DNA of 64,000 nucleotides, from contig NZ_CP119568.1 of the NCBI RefSeq assembly GCF_029277445.1, positions 124,001-188,000 of the forward strand, given 5' to 3'. The notes below the pieces were generated by a model. It saw only the letters and a list, made by a program, of their open reading frames with translations. It was not told where the DNA came from and ran no database searches. Made by a program: the position numbers and the translations under genes. The DNA is from Pararhizobium qamdonense (GTDB taxonomy: Bacteria; Pseudomonadota; Alphaproteobacteria; Rhizobiales; Rhizobiaceae). This document shows, piece after piece, positions 47,177 to 56,347 of this stretch (the stretch's first letter is position 1; each line of letters begins with the position of its first letter).

Positions 47177-48349
47177 TCAGCCCTGCCGGGCACCGTAATG
47201 GGCGGGCGCATGGAGGAAGGAGGGCAGCTCGGCAACCGTCCGGCAGCCAAGCTGGGCCATCGCGCCGGACAGTTCAGCCTTGAGGATATCAATCAGATGA
47301 CCGCCACCGGCGGCCCCCATCGCGGCGCTGGCAAACACGAAGGGGCGGCCGATCAGAACAAAATCGGCGCCGAGCGCCAGCATGCGGGCGACATCGAGGC
47401 CCGAGCGGATACCGCCATCGGCGGCGATCAGCACGCCTTGACCCAGCGCCACGCGAATGGCGGGCAGGACGGAGATGGCGGTAGGGGCCGCATCGAGCTG
47501 ACGGCCTCCGTGATTGGAGACGATCAGGCCGTCGGCGCCCATGGAGAGATAGGCCTGCGCTTCCGAAACGTCGAGCACGCCCTTGATCAGCAGCGTGCCT
47601 TTCCAGGCATCGCGGATGCGGCGCACGCGGTCGGCGCCGAGATGACCGGTCATGACGCGGCCGACGAATTCAGCCGACTGTTTCAGCGACGAACCCTTGG
47701 GGTAATAGGGCGACAGGTTTTCGAAATCGGGAATGCCGTGGCGCAGCACATGGCTTGCCCAATGCGGATGGGTGGCGATCTGGACCATCGTCTTTAGATC
47801 GAGGATCGGCGGCACGGACATGCCGTTGCGAATATCGCGCTCGCGGCGGGTCGGCGCGGGGATATCGACGGTCAGAACCAGCGTCTGGTAGCCGGACCGG
47901 GCGGCACGGACGAGCATATCGGCTTCCATGGCCGGATCGTTGGGCGGATAGAACTGGAACCAGCCATTGTCGCCGGTGACCGGTCCGATGGTTTCCATGG
48001 CGCGATTGGCAAAAGTCGAGAGCACATGCGGTATGTTGTGAGCCTTGGCCGCTTTCGCGATCGGCACTTCGCAGCCTGGCCAGAGCAGGCCGGCAAGACC
48101 GAGCGGGGCAACGCCGAACGGCGCATCGAACCGTTTTCCGAGCACAGTGACGCTCAAATCCGGCGCGGGCGCTTCCGACAGGTAGCGTGGCATCAGTTCG
48201 ATCGTGTCGAAAGCTTCAGCATTGCGCCGGACGCCGCTTTCCCGGCCAAGGCCGCCGATCAGATAGTCATGTACAAAGCCCGGCATGCGCCGCGCGGCCG
48301 CTTTCTCCATATCGGGGATGCAGGGAAAACGTCTGTGAAGATCTGTCAT
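47177..48349 (-). CDS. FMN-dependent alpha-hydroxyacid dehydrogenase (LldD/glycolate oxidase family)
   Basis: 390-residue TIM-barrel flavoprotein: VAPLGLAGLLWPGCE, WFQFYPPND (active-site tyrosine), LVLTVDIPAPTRRERDIRNG, LLIKGVLDVSEAQ (lysine), VSNHGGRQLDAAPTAISVLP (catalytic histidine and arginine) and IAADGGIRSGLDVARMLALG. It oxidises L-2-hydroxyacids such as L-lactate. L-lactate is an expected product of the fucose pathway in this window, though the genes are far apart. First gene of the pair with the FAD enzyme. Confidence 0.88.
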   Translation of the reverse strand: MTDLHRRFPCIPDMEKAAARRMPGFVHDYLIGGLGRESGVRRNAEAFDTIELMPRYLSEAPAPDLSVTVLGKRFDAPFGVAPLGLAGLLWPGCEVPIAKAAKAHNIPHVLSTFANRAMETIGPVTGDNGWFQFYPPNDPAMEADMLVRAARSGYQTLVLTVDIPAPTRRERDIRNGMSVPPILDLKTMVQIATHPHWASHVLRHGIPDFENLSPYYPKGSSLKQSAEFVGRVMTGHLGADRVRRIRDAWKGTLLIKGVLDVSEAQAYLSMGADGLIVSNHGGRQLDAAPTAISVLPAIRVALGQGVLIAADGGIRSGLDVARMLALGADFVLIGRPFVFASAAMGAAGGGHLIDILKAELSGAMAQLGCRTVAELPSFLHAPAHYGARQG

Positions 48350-48411
48350 GCTTGGTCCGGATGCTCCTCGAATCGCCGGGAACCTTAGCGGGTTTAGCCT
48401 GTTGGCCGAAA

Positions 48412-48523
48412 GCCCCTCACCCTAACCCTCTCCCCGCATGCGGGGAGAGGGGATGACAGAGTTTGCCGCTTGTCCTTCGCCCCGCCCAGCGGGGAGAAGG
48501 TGCCCGAAGGGCGGATGAGGGGC
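48412..48523. repeat. Palindromic intergenic repeat, family B (short copy)
   Basis: About 112 bp bounded by GCCCCTCACC and GGATGAGGGGC. It contains CTCTCCCCGCATGCGGGGAGAG and CGCCCAGCGGGGAGAAGG, clearly related to the copies at 5828 and 54459. It separates the hydroxyacid dehydrogenase start from the deiminase-type stop. Confidence 0.7.
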
Positions 48524-48537
48524 CTTTCTGAGGAGCC

Positions 48538-49455
48538 CTACGCCGCTTCCCGGACCAGAGCCTGCGCCATGCAATGGATGCCGCCGCCGGTCTTGGAGAT
48601 TTCGCTCATATCGACGGCGGCGACTTCGAAGCCGCGGGCGCGCAGTTTGTCGATCAATGTCTTTGACGATATCGGGGCGATGACGCGGTCGCGGCCGAGC
48701 GACATGAAATTGCAGCCCAGTGCCATCGTGTCCTGGAAGGGCACGTCGATGATTTCGTGGCCCTTGGCCTTCAGCCAATCGACAATGCCCGGTTCCGTGC
48801 AGGCAAGGCAGACGGCCGTCAGCTTGGGCGCGATCGGCACGACCATCAGGTCGATATGCACATAATATTCGTCAATGAAGGCAAGGCGGGTTTCCCAGCC
48901 CTCCTTTTTGAACCAGTCCTCCACCTGACGGGCGCCTTCCTCCTGCGTGCGGGCGCCGCCGCAGCCGATCAGCACGACGCCGTCCTCGATCACGTTGAAA
49001 TCGCCGCCCTCGAAGGTGCCTGCCGTCACCATGTCATAGATGGGAATGCCGAGCTTTTCATAGGTGCGGATGGCGGCATAGTTTTCGCCGCGCCGCCACC
49101 AGTTGGCCATGGCGGTGATGATGGCGCCATAGGGGGTCATGACGCTCGAATCGCGCGAATAGACCTGCATCGGCAGCTCCGGCGTCGGCTCATGCCAGTG
49201 GATCTTAACGCCGAAATGCTCATAGGCCGAGACCAATTCCTTGTGCTGCGACTGCGCCACCTGGATATTGCAGGGCGCCTCGCGCAGATGCTTGCGCGAC
49301 AGCGAACTGGTGGAGAGGTGCCGCAGATGCGCCGGCGAGCCGAGCAGAACGTCGCTCAAGGGATCGGTCTCGTTCTTGAAGCCCCAGCGGGTAAGCGGCG
49401 CGGTGCCGCCTTTCGGATTGCGGCGCTGAAGCGAAAAAGGCTCGTTGAACTGCAT
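48538..49455 (-). CDS. Arginine-deiminase/amidinotransferase-superfamily protein
   Basis: 305 residues of the pentein fold: VYSRDSSVMTPYGAII, TFEGGDFNVIEDGVVLIGCG (substrate acidic residues), YVHIDLMVVPIAPKL (catalytic histidine) and the C-terminal TGGGIHCMAQALVRE with the nucleophilic cysteine. Members include dimethylargininase, arginine deiminase and glycine amidinotransferase; it should act on a guanidino compound. ATG 49455 has GGAGG upstream. It begins 2 bp before the stop of the M20 amidohydrolase gene is reached on the same strand, so the two are one operon. Confidence 0.83.
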   Translation of the reverse strand: MQFNEPFSLQRRNPKGGTAPLTRWGFKNETDPLSDVLLGSPAHLRHLSTSSLSRKHLREAPCNIQVAQSQHKELVSAYEHFGVKIHWHEPTPELPMQVYSRDSSVMTPYGAIITAMANWWRRGENYAAIRTYEKLGIPIYDMVTAGTFEGGDFNVIEDGVVLIGCGGARTQEEGARQVEDWFKKEGWETRLAFIDEYYVHIDLMVVPIAPKLTAVCLACTEPGIVDWLKAKGHEIIDVPFQDTMALGCNFMSLGRDRVIAPISSKTLIDKLRARGFEVAAVDMSEISKTGGGIHCMAQALVREAA

Positions 49456-49456
49456 G

Positions 49457-51043
49457 TCATGCCTCCGGGGTTGAGGGTTTGGGGATCCACCAGTCGCGGC
49501 CACGGGCGGTGGTCACATATTCGGGCCAGCGGAAATGGATGGGGGGTTCGTAATCGCAAAGAGGCGGGATCCACTTTAATCCGCCGATGCCGCCACCGGT
49601 GCGCTCGTTAAACTCGGTTTTGGCGGCTTTGCGAAGAGTATCGTCTTGCAAAAGCCGGATGGCAGAGACCGCAATCGTCTTGGCGGCGCAGAGCACGGTC
49701 GGATCGATGGTGGCCGGTATGCCGCCGAGCGCATTGGAGACCCAGACGGGATAGGTGTAATCCGCCGGTGCCTTCAGCGCCGGACGGGCGATGTAGAAGC
49801 GGGCAGTCGGCGCGTGCCAGCTCATGTCGGTATAATCGTCCGAGGTGGAATTCAGCTGCGACGGGGCGAGATCGCGCCGCAGGATGGCTTCTGCGTCCTG
49901 CGGTGAAATCAGCTTTTCCATCTCGTCGATGAAAGGATTTTCCATTGTCTCGACGCCCAGGTTTGCCTGAATTTCGCGGGCGGCGGTCCTTGCGGCCGCG
50001 TCCCAGCGCGGCGGGCCGACGCTCTGCAGGGCGTCCCAGACGAGATTGGCCATCGCGTGGTTGGCAAGCCCGGGCCGGGATTTGGAAACCCAGTGGCGTT
50101 CGTAGCGGCAGCCGGTCATGGTAGCCGCCGCTGCGGCATTGCGGTCGAGCACCGAGGCCACTTGCTCGGCCATGGCGATGGTTGGCACGCGGATCATATA
50201 TTGGATTTCGGCAAGGCCTGCCGGCAGGTTGTCTGCGGTTGCCTGGCCCGCCGTCAGGATCGCCTCGCTGATCGACCAGCCGCCCTGATGGGTAAGCATC
50301 GAATCGCGCAGTGCCTTGGACGCCATGTACATGGTCATCAGCGCATCGTTGGCACCGGGCGCGCGCACGGCGGAATGCGATTGCGGGATCGGCGCATCGT
50401 CGCTGCGGCCCCAGGCTTCCGGCTGGTCGCAGATGAAGCGGTAGATCATCGAATAGGCAGCACCACAATGGGTATCCCAGCGCACCGTATTGCACATTGG
50501 CAGCATGTAGAACGGGTGGAACGAAAACATGCCGTCCAATCCGTCATAATAGCCCTTGGCCGCGTGGATCGGCTTGGAGCCGCGCACTTTTTCCGCCGGT
50601 TCGCCGGTGAAGCGCAGGATGCCCTTGATATCGTGCCGCTGCATCGCCGCCTTGGTGGCGAGCAGGCCGCCGAGTGCGCCGATACCCAGCGCCGAATGCG
50701 GATCGGTATGGCCTCCCGCCTCAAAACTCAGGTTTTCGCGCGGTTCGCGGCGCGTCGTGGCCGCCTGGCAATTGCCGGGTACCGCGTCATATTCCGCATA
50801 CATGCCGATGACGGGGCCGGGACCGTTGCTCCATTCGGCCGAGAAGGCTGTCGGCATGCCGGCTGAGCATTCCTCGACGGAAAAGCCCTGTTTGCGCAGG
50901 AGATCGACATACCAGGCGGCCGATTCATATTCACGCCAGGCGGTTTCGCCAAACGAGAAGATCCGCGCCGTCCAGTCCGACAGGTCGGCCCGGATGGTCT
51001 CGACATAGCTCAGGGCTGAGGTCTGGGCGGCGGATATCGGCAC
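49457..51043 (-). CDS. M20-family amidohydrolase (AbgB-like)
   Basis: 528-residue M20/M40-type peptidase. GPGPVIGMYAEYDAVPGNCQ and GGHTDPHSALGIGALGG hold metal ligands; ILRFTGEPAEKVRGSKP gives the catalytic glutamate region; SDDYTDMSWHAPTARFYIA is typical of the AbgB (p-aminobenzoyl-glutamate hydrolase subunit B) branch. It probably hydrolyses an amide-linked amino acid. The start is GTG 51043. It is divergent from the LysR gene and followed by the deiminase-type gene. Confidence 0.82.
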   Translation of the reverse strand: MPISAAQTSALSYVETIRADLSDWTARIFSFGETAWREYESAAWYVDLLRKQGFSVEECSAGMPTAFSAEWSNGPGPVIGMYAEYDAVPGNCQAATTRREPRENLSFEAGGHTDPHSALGIGALGGLLATKAAMQRHDIKGILRFTGEPAEKVRGSKPIHAAKGYYDGLDGMFSFHPFYMLPMCNTVRWDTHCGAAYSMIYRFICDQPEAWGRSDDAPIPQSHSAVRAPGANDALMTMYMASKALRDSMLTHQGGWSISEAILTAGQATADNLPAGLAEIQYMIRVPTIAMAEQVASVLDRNAAAAATMTGCRYERHWVSKSRPGLANHAMANLVWDALQSVGPPRWDAAARTAAREIQANLGVETMENPFIDEMEKLISPQDAEAILRRDLAPSQLNSTSDDYTDMSWHAPTARFYIARPALKAPADYTYPVWVSNALGGIPATIDPTVLCAAKTIAVSAIRLLQDDTLRKAAKTEFNERTGGGIGGLKWIPPLCDYEPPIHFRWPEYVTTARGRDWWIPKPSTPEA

Positions 51044-51109
51044 GAGGGTTCGTTTCGCTGGAGGGATCGGCTGAGTTGCTGCGATCAGTTAAGCGCCGAT
51101 CCAATCTTT

Positions 51110-51128
51110 GAAAAAGTGAAATGTTTTC
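51110..51128. promoter_or_regulatory. Possible LysR binding site
   Basis: GAAAA, 9 bases, TTTTC in the 158-bp region between the divergent M20 and LysR genes. Its place and dyad symmetry suit a LysR site controlling both directions; the match to the loose LysR pattern is weak. Confidence 0.35.
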
Positions 51129-51201
51129 CCGCCTTCGACAAATTAAGTTCGCCAATGCTCAAAATCCGGACTAGCCTTTCGCCATTATCAGGAGGGCGCC
51201 G

Positions 51202-52098
51202 ATGCAGAGAATTCCATCGACACAGGCTTTGCGGGCGCTGGAGAGTTTTGCACGCCATGGCACGGTCTGGAAGGCTGCCGACGAACTCAACCTGACGCGC
51301 AGCGCCATCAGCCATCAGCTGCGCCTGCTGGAGCGGGAGCTCGGCTTCCAGATCTTCAACCGGGTCGGCACGCGCATCGAATTGACCGAGCAGGGGCTGG
51401 GATATGCCGCGGATATCAGGCAGGCGCTGAACGCCATTGCGGGGTCGGCCTCGCGCCATGCCAGCCGCGGCGTCAGCGGTTCGATCACCGTCAGCTGCCC
51501 GCCGGGCTTTGCCTCCAACTGGTTGTGCAATTACATCTCGCATTTCCGCGACGCCTATCCGGATGTGCGCATCTCCATCGTCACGCCGCGCCGGCTCGAC
51601 GATATCAGCAATCCCGATGTCGATGTTTTCATCGCATTCGGCACGGGAAACTGGCCGTCGATGCAGGTGGAACTGATCATCGAGGTGGAGTTTGCGCCGC
51701 TCTGCAGCCCGGTCCTCTTGAACAAGATCGGCGGGTTGAACGACCCCAGCGATATCAAGAAGATGTGCCTGCTGCACCTCACCGACTACGAGGACTGGGA
51801 GACCTGGCTGGCATTGGCGGGGGTGGACCAGAGCTACGCGTCGACCGGCATCGTGTTTTCCGACATGAACCTGGTTTTCGCCGCGACTTTGTCGGGACAG
51901 GGGGTTGCCGTGGGCGACCGCTTTACCTGCCGGCACGCCATGAACAGCGGGCAATTGGTGCAGCCCTTCGATATCAGCATCAATTCCAGCCGCTCCTATT
52001 ACCTGGTGACATCGGAGGCCAAGGCCGACAACCAGGCCGTGGTGGCCTTCAGTTCTTGGCTGCGCTCGGAAATGCTTAAAAATGACGCAGATGCCTAG
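51202..52098 (+). CDS. LysR family transcriptional regulator
   Basis: 298 residues. The N-terminal winged helix is ALRALESFARHGTVWKAADE followed by LNLTRSAISHQLRLLERELG and FQIFNRVGTRIELTEQGL (residues 7-65), of the GcvA-like group. The substrate domain includes ITVSCPPGFASNWLCNYISH and FADLYRITPRR-like VRISIVTPRRLDDISN. It sits between divergent M20/deiminase genes and the parallel polyamine-type transporter operon, so it likely activates one or both in the presence of the imported amine. Confidence 0.9.
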   Translation: MQRIPSTQALRALESFARHGTVWKAADELNLTRSAISHQLRLLERELGFQIFNRVGTRIELTEQGLGYAADIRQALNAIAGSASRHASRGVSGSITVSCPPGFASNWLCNYISHFRDAYPDVRISIVTPRRLDDISNPDVDVFIAFGTGNWPSMQVELIIEVEFAPLCSPVLLNKIGGLNDPSDIKKMCLLHLTDYEDWETWLALAGVDQSYASTGIVFSDMNLVFAATLSGQGVAVGDRFTCRHAMNSGQLVQPFDISINSSRSYYLVTSEAKADNQAVVAFSSWLRSEMLKNDADA

Positions 52099-52218
52099 GC
52101 AACGGCGTGGGGAGAAGGCGGCTTTTGGCAAATTATATTTGTCCAAGCGGGGAAAAGATTTCGTTTGTCCTGCCGCTCAAACGCCCATACGATTTCGGGG
52201 GTTGGAAAAGGAGCGTCG

Positions 52219-53292
52219 ATGAAGAGCGGACACGAGGCGGCCGAAATCGCAGCGAGCGGGATAGGCAAGGCCTATGGCGATTTCCATGCCCTGAGCGATA
52301 TCTCGCTGACCATCGGCTCCGGTGAGTTCCTGACACTTCTCGGCCCCTCCGGCTCTGGCAAAAGCACCTTCCTGATGATCCTGGCCGGCTTCGAGACGCC
52401 GACATCGGGGACGCTTCGCAAGAACGGCGCGGATATCACCACCGTCCCCGCCGAAAAGCGCGCTTTCGGCATGGTCTTCCAGGGCTATGCGCTGTTTCCG
52501 CATATGACGGTCGAGCAGAACATTGCCTTTCCGCTGCAGGTGCAGGGACGCGCTGACACTGACATCAAGAGCAGCGTCGATCGGATCATCGATCGTGTCG
52601 GCCTGCGCGGGCATGAAAAGAAGCGGCCATCCGGATTGTCCGGCGGCCAGCAGCAGCGTGTGGCGCTGGCGCGCGCCCTGGTGTTCGAGCCTTCGGTGCT
52701 TTTGCTCGACGAGCCGTTTTCCGCACTCGACAAGAATCTGCGGTCCTCGATGCAGGAAGAGGTCCGGCGGCTGCATCAGGAGACCGGCACGACCTTCGTC
52801 TTCGTCACTCACGACCAGTCCGAGGCCTTGGCGCTCTCGACCCGCATCGGGATTTTCAATCACGGCAAGTTGCAGCAGCTGGGCACGCCGAAGGATGTCT
52901 ACGAGCGGCCGGCAAACCGGTTCGTGGCGGAATTTCTGGGCGATGTGAATTTCCTGTCGCTGTCAGCCGTCAAAGCAACGGCGGATGGTGCCGAGGGGTT
53001 GTTCGAGGGACATCCGATGCGGATTTCAGCGCCCGGTCAGTCTGTCAGCGAACATTTCGCCATCCGGCCGGAACATATGGTGATGTTCGAGCAGGCGCCG
53101 CCCGAGGGCAATATGCTGAAGGCCGAGATTGGCGACATCACCTATCTCGGTGCCGAAACGCGCTTTGGCCTGAAAACGCCGGGGGGCATCGATCTCGTTT
53201 TGCAAATGCCGACGCGGGAGGTGAAAAGCGCCTTCCAGCCGGGACGGCAGGTCTGGGCCGGCTGGCCCGCCAACCAGGGTTTCTTTCTGTAA
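52219..53292 (+). CDS. Spermidine/putrescine-type ABC transporter ATP-binding protein
   Basis: 357-residue PotA-type ATPase. Walker A GPSGSGKST, Q-loop VFQGYALFPHMTV, signature LSGGQQQRVALARA, Walker B VLLLDEPFSALDKNL, H-loop FVTHDQSEALALS. The C-terminal TOBE_2 domain is FAIRPEHMVMFEQ and YLGAETRFGLKTP. AAGGAG precedes ATG 52219. First gene of a four-gene transporter operon with the TPP enzyme at its end. Confidence 0.9.
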   Translation: MKSGHEAAEIAASGIGKAYGDFHALSDISLTIGSGEFLTLLGPSGSGKSTFLMILAGFETPTSGTLRKNGADITTVPAEKRAFGMVFQGYALFPHMTVEQNIAFPLQVQGRADTDIKSSVDRIIDRVGLRGHEKKRPSGLSGGQQQRVALARALVFEPSVLLLDEPFSALDKNLRSSMQEEVRRLHQETGTTFVFVTHDQSEALALSTRIGIFNHGKLQQLGTPKDVYERPANRFVAEFLGDVNFLSLSAVKATADGAEGLFEGHPMRISAPGQSVSEHFAIRPEHMVMFEQAPPEGNMLKAEIGDITYLGAETRFGLKTPGGIDLVLQMPTREVKSAFQPGRQVWAGWPANQGFFL

Positions 53293-53370
53293 GTGCTTTG
53301 AACGTGCCTGAACGTGCATGACACGAGCGACGCCGATAAAGGCGCGCCGCAAAAACCAGAGGAGAACGGC

Positions 53371-54450
53371 ATGAGCGAAATATTGGCCAATGGCGGCATG
53401 TCCCGCCGCAGATTTACCCAGCTGGCAGCCCTGTTTCTGTCGGTCAGCCCGATCGCGCTTGGTGCGACGCGCGGCTGGGCGGCGGAAGGCGAACTGGTCT
53501 TCGTCAACTGGGGCGGCGATGCCGGTCCAGCCTATGACAAAGCCTATGGCGCGCCCTTCAAGGAAGAAGCCGGCGTCACCGTGAAGCAGGACGGCTCCGG
53601 CCCGACGGAAGGCGCTGTCGCGGCCCAGTTTTCAAGCGGCAAGCCGGCCTGGGATATCGTCGATATCGATCCCTTCTCGGCAGAAGCGCTCGGCAAGAAA
53701 GGCATGATGGAGCCGATCGATTACGCGATCGTCGACAAGGCAAAGATGCGCGAAGGCTTCGGCTGGGAATATGCCGCCTCGACCTATTTCTTTTCCTATA
53801 TCATCGCCTATGACGCCTCGAAGTTCGGCGACAAGGTGCCGGCCGGCATGGCGGATTTCTTCGATGTGGAAAAATTCCCCGGCAAGCGCTCGCTCTATAA
53901 ATGGGGTGCGGGCATGTGGGAAGCGGCACTTCTCGCCGATGGTGTGGAGCCCGCAAAGCTCTACCCGCTTGATCTCGAGCGCGCCCACAAGAAGATCGAG
54001 GCTTTCAAGGACAACATCGTTTCCTATTGGGGTGGCGGCGCCGAGAGCCAGTCGGTGCTTCTGAACGGCGAGGCCTCGATGGCGCTGATCTGGTCGACCC
54101 GCGCCGGGCTGATTGAAAAGGATTCCGGCGGTTCGATCAAGTTCGTGTGGGACCAGGGCCTGATCTCGCCCGGTGCCATGGGCGTGATCAAGGGCAATCC
54201 GGGCGGAAAGGACGCAGCGATGAAGTTCATCGCCTCGGCGCAGGACCCGAAGAAGCAGGTCATCATGTTCGAGATGCTCGGCCAGGGCCCGGCAAACCCG
54301 GCCGCCGATGCGCTGCTGTCTCCGGAACAGGCCCGCCTCAGCCCCGTCGATCCGGCCAATATGTCCAAGCAGATCGCCCTCGACATGGCCTGGTACGAGA
54401 CCAATTACGGTCCGGCTTTGGATGAGTATACGAAGATTATTTCGGCTTAA
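53371..54450 (+). CDS. Polyamine-type ABC transporter substrate-binding protein (Tat-exported)
   Basis: 359 residues of the PotD/PotF family. MSRRRFTQLAALFLSVSPIA is a twin-arginine signal (S-R-R-R-F), so folded export through Tat is likely, with cleavage around GWAAEG. The mature part has LVFVNWGGDAGPAYDKAYGA, PFKEEAGVTVKQDGSGP and NGEASMALIWSTRAGLI. GAGGAG precedes ATG 53371. It would deliver a polyamine or guanidino compound to the permeases; the specific ligand cannot be read. Confidence 0.88.
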   Translation: MSEILANGGMSRRRFTQLAALFLSVSPIALGATRGWAAEGELVFVNWGGDAGPAYDKAYGAPFKEEAGVTVKQDGSGPTEGAVAAQFSSGKPAWDIVDIDPFSAEALGKKGMMEPIDYAIVDKAKMREGFGWEYAASTYFFSYIIAYDASKFGDKVPAGMADFFDVEKFPGKRSLYKWGAGMWEAALLADGVEPAKLYPLDLERAHKKIEAFKDNIVSYWGGGAESQSVLLNGEASMALIWSTRAGLIEKDSGGSIKFVWDQGLISPGAMGVIKGNPGGKDAAMKFIASAQDPKKQVIMFEMLGQGPANPAADALLSPEQARLSPVDPANMSKQIALDMAWYETNYGPALDEYTKIISA

Positions 54451-54458
54451 GCGGTTTT

Positions 54459-54585
54459 CCTCTTCTCCTCTTCGGGGAGAAGTGCCGAACGCAGTGAGGC
54501 GATGAGGGGGCGGCGAATTCAGGGCCTGCCGCCCCCTCATCCGGCGCTACGCGCCACCTTCTCCCCGGCGGGGAGAAGAGGGGGC
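54459..54585. repeat. Palindromic intergenic repeat, family B copy inside an operon
   Basis: About 127 bp with CCTCTTCGGGGAGAAGTGCC at the left and CTTCTCCCCGGCGGGGAGAAG at the right, plus inner GGCGATGAGGGGGCGGC and GCCGCCCCCTCATCCGGCG arms. It starts 9 bp after the binding-protein stop and lies before the first permease, where it could stabilise or terminate the upstream message. Confidence 0.75.
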
Positions 54586-54633
54586 CTGACCCCGCCATCG
54601 TATCAAGTCCGCATCATAGAAAGGAGCACCGCC

Positions 54634-55461
54634 ATGACATCCGACAGACTGAAACCGGTGCTCCTGCTCGGCCCTCTCGTGCTGTTTCTCGGCCTTGCCT
54701 ATCTCGTGCCCTTCCTCGGCGTCATGCAGTGGAGTGTCACCCTGCCGGAGCCCGGGTTTTCGCAATATGGCAAGGCCGTCACCGATCCACTGATCCAGTC
54801 GGTGTTTTTCCGCACCTTCCGCATCTGCCTGATCGTCACCTTCTGCGCTGTCGCGGCTGCCTATGCGATTGCCTATGTCTGGGTGCGCGGTACGCCGGCG
54901 CAGCGGCTGGTGACGGAGCTTTGTATCCTTATTCCGTTCTGGATTTCGGTCTTGACGCGCGCCTTCGGCTGGGTAGCGCTTTTGTCCAATCGCGGGCTGA
55001 TCAATACCTGGCTGCAGGCGGCCGGCATTATTTCCGAGCCGCTCACCATGGTGCGCAACGAGTTCGGCGTCGCGCTCGGCATGATGCATTTTCTCATACC
55101 GTTTGCCGTCTTTCCGATCGCATCCGCCATGCGCAGCCTGGACGAGCGGGTGTTTCTGGCGGCCCGCGGCATGGGGGCATCGCGGCTCAGGATCTTCTGG
55201 TCGATCTTCGTGCCGATGACGCTGCCCGGCATTCTCGGCGCCGGGTTGATGGTGTTCGTCTTCGCCCTCGGCTTTTTCATCACACCGGCGATCCTGGGTG
55301 GCGGCCGCAGCGTCATGATTGCGGAACTGATCTACCTGCGCCTCTTCCAGAGCCCGGACTGGGGGCTGGGCGCTGCGATCAGCGTCATCCTCATGCTGAT
55401 TGTCGCAGCACTTTTGATCCTGATGCTGCGCCTTGTGCGGCCCAACAAGATGCTGGGTTGA
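54634..55461 (+). CDS. Polyamine-type ABC transporter permease (PotB type)
   Basis: 275 residues, about six membrane segments starting LLLGPLVLFLGLAYLVPFLG. The EAA-type loop reads FLAARGMGASRLRIFWSIFVP. AAGGAG lies at correct spacing before ATG 54634; the frame is open through the repeat upstream but is not coding there. Its stop is 4 bp before the partner permease start. Confidence 0.9.
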   Translation: MTSDRLKPVLLLGPLVLFLGLAYLVPFLGVMQWSVTLPEPGFSQYGKAVTDPLIQSVFFRTFRICLIVTFCAVAAAYAIAYVWVRGTPAQRLVTELCILIPFWISVLTRAFGWVALLSNRGLINTWLQAAGIISEPLTMVRNEFGVALGMMHFLIPFAVFPIASAMRSLDERVFLAARGMGASRLRIFWSIFVPMTLPGILGAGLMVFVFALGFFITPAILGGGRSVMIAELIYLRLFQSPDWGLGAAISVILMLIVAALLILMLRLVRPNKMLG

Positions 55462-55465
55462 GCCG

Positions 55466-56272
55466 ATGTCGATGAAACCCACGCCGATTGCCGTTTTCCT
55501 CGCCTTTGCGGTGGCGCTGTTCCTGCTCCTGCCGCTGATTGCGGTCGTGCCGGTCTCCTTTACCCCGGCGCGCTTTCTGTCGATGCCGACCGATGTGTGG
55601 TCGCTCCGGCACTATCAGGCGCTTCTCGACAATCCCGCCTGGCTGCAAAGCATCTGGCTCAGCCTGCGCATCGGTATTCTCAGTTCGGTGATCGCGACGC
55701 TTCTGGCGCTGATGTTCAGTCTCGGCATCTGGATGTTCCGGCCGTGGTTCGGCAGCCTGCTGTTCGGCTTCGTGCTTTTGCCGATGGTGGCGCCGCCTGT
55801 CGTCTCCGCCATCACGCTGTATTTCTTCCTGACGACGCTGTCCAAGGTCAACGATGTCGTGGCCTACGATACCTGGGTGGGCGTCGCCATCGCCCATGCT
55901 GTGATGATCGCGCCGTTCGCGGTGGTGATGGTGACCGTTGCCTTGGCGCAGGTGGACCGGCGCATCGATCTGGCCGCGCGCGGTTTCGGCGCTTCGGTCA
56001 GCCAGCGGGTGTTCAAGGTCATTTTGCCCAATATCAAGTTCGGTATCTTCACCGCCTTCTTCCTGTCCTTTGTGCTCTCCTGGGAAGAAATCGGCGTGAC
56101 ACTGTTCATCACCAGCGTTGATGCCGTGACCCTGCCGAGGATGATGTGGATGGGGCTGCGCGACAATATCGATCCGGCCATTGCCGCGATCTCGGTCATC
56201 CTGATCGGTATCGTCATCACGGTCATTCTGGTGAAAACCGCCTTTACCCTCAAGCTTTCCCGCAAATCCTGA
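55466..56272 (+). CDS. Polyamine-type ABC transporter permease (PotC type)
   Basis: 268 residues with six hydrophobic segments (IAVFLAFAVALFLLLPLIAV at the start) and the EAA-type loop IDLAARGFGASVSQRVFKVI. It completes the transporter with the PotB-type permease. ATG 55466 comes right after the previous stop; a second ATG two codons later is possible. Confidence 0.9.
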   Translation: MSMKPTPIAVFLAFAVALFLLLPLIAVVPVSFTPARFLSMPTDVWSLRHYQALLDNPAWLQSIWLSLRIGILSSVIATLLALMFSLGIWMFRPWFGSLLFGFVLLPMVAPPVVSAITLYFFLTTLSKVNDVVAYDTWVGVAIAHAVMIAPFAVVMVTVALAQVDRRIDLAARGFGASVSQRVFKVILPNIKFGIFTAFFLSFVLSWEEIGVTLFITSVDAVTLPRMMWMGLRDNIDPAIAAISVILIGIVITVILVKTAFTLKLSRKS

Positions 56273-56306
56273 GAGAAGCCCGCGCCGGTCTTGCGCGCGG
56301 TTAAAT

Positions 56307-56320
56307 TATACAATTGTATA
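56307..56320. promoter_or_regulatory. Perfect 14-bp palindrome before the TPP enzyme
   Basis: TATACAATTGTATA, 28 bp upstream of ATG 56348, in an AT-rich gap of 75 bp. It looks like a regulator site of the GntR kind or a promoter element, and suggests separate control of the decarboxylase gene. Confidence 0.5.
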
Positions 56321-56347
56321 GCAAAGAATGAGACGAGGACTATCCGC

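Noticed and set aside
54502..54633. N-terminal extension of the PotB-type permease through the palindromic repeat
   Set aside because: The sequence is the non-coding repeat, and AAGGAG is correctly placed before ATG 54634.
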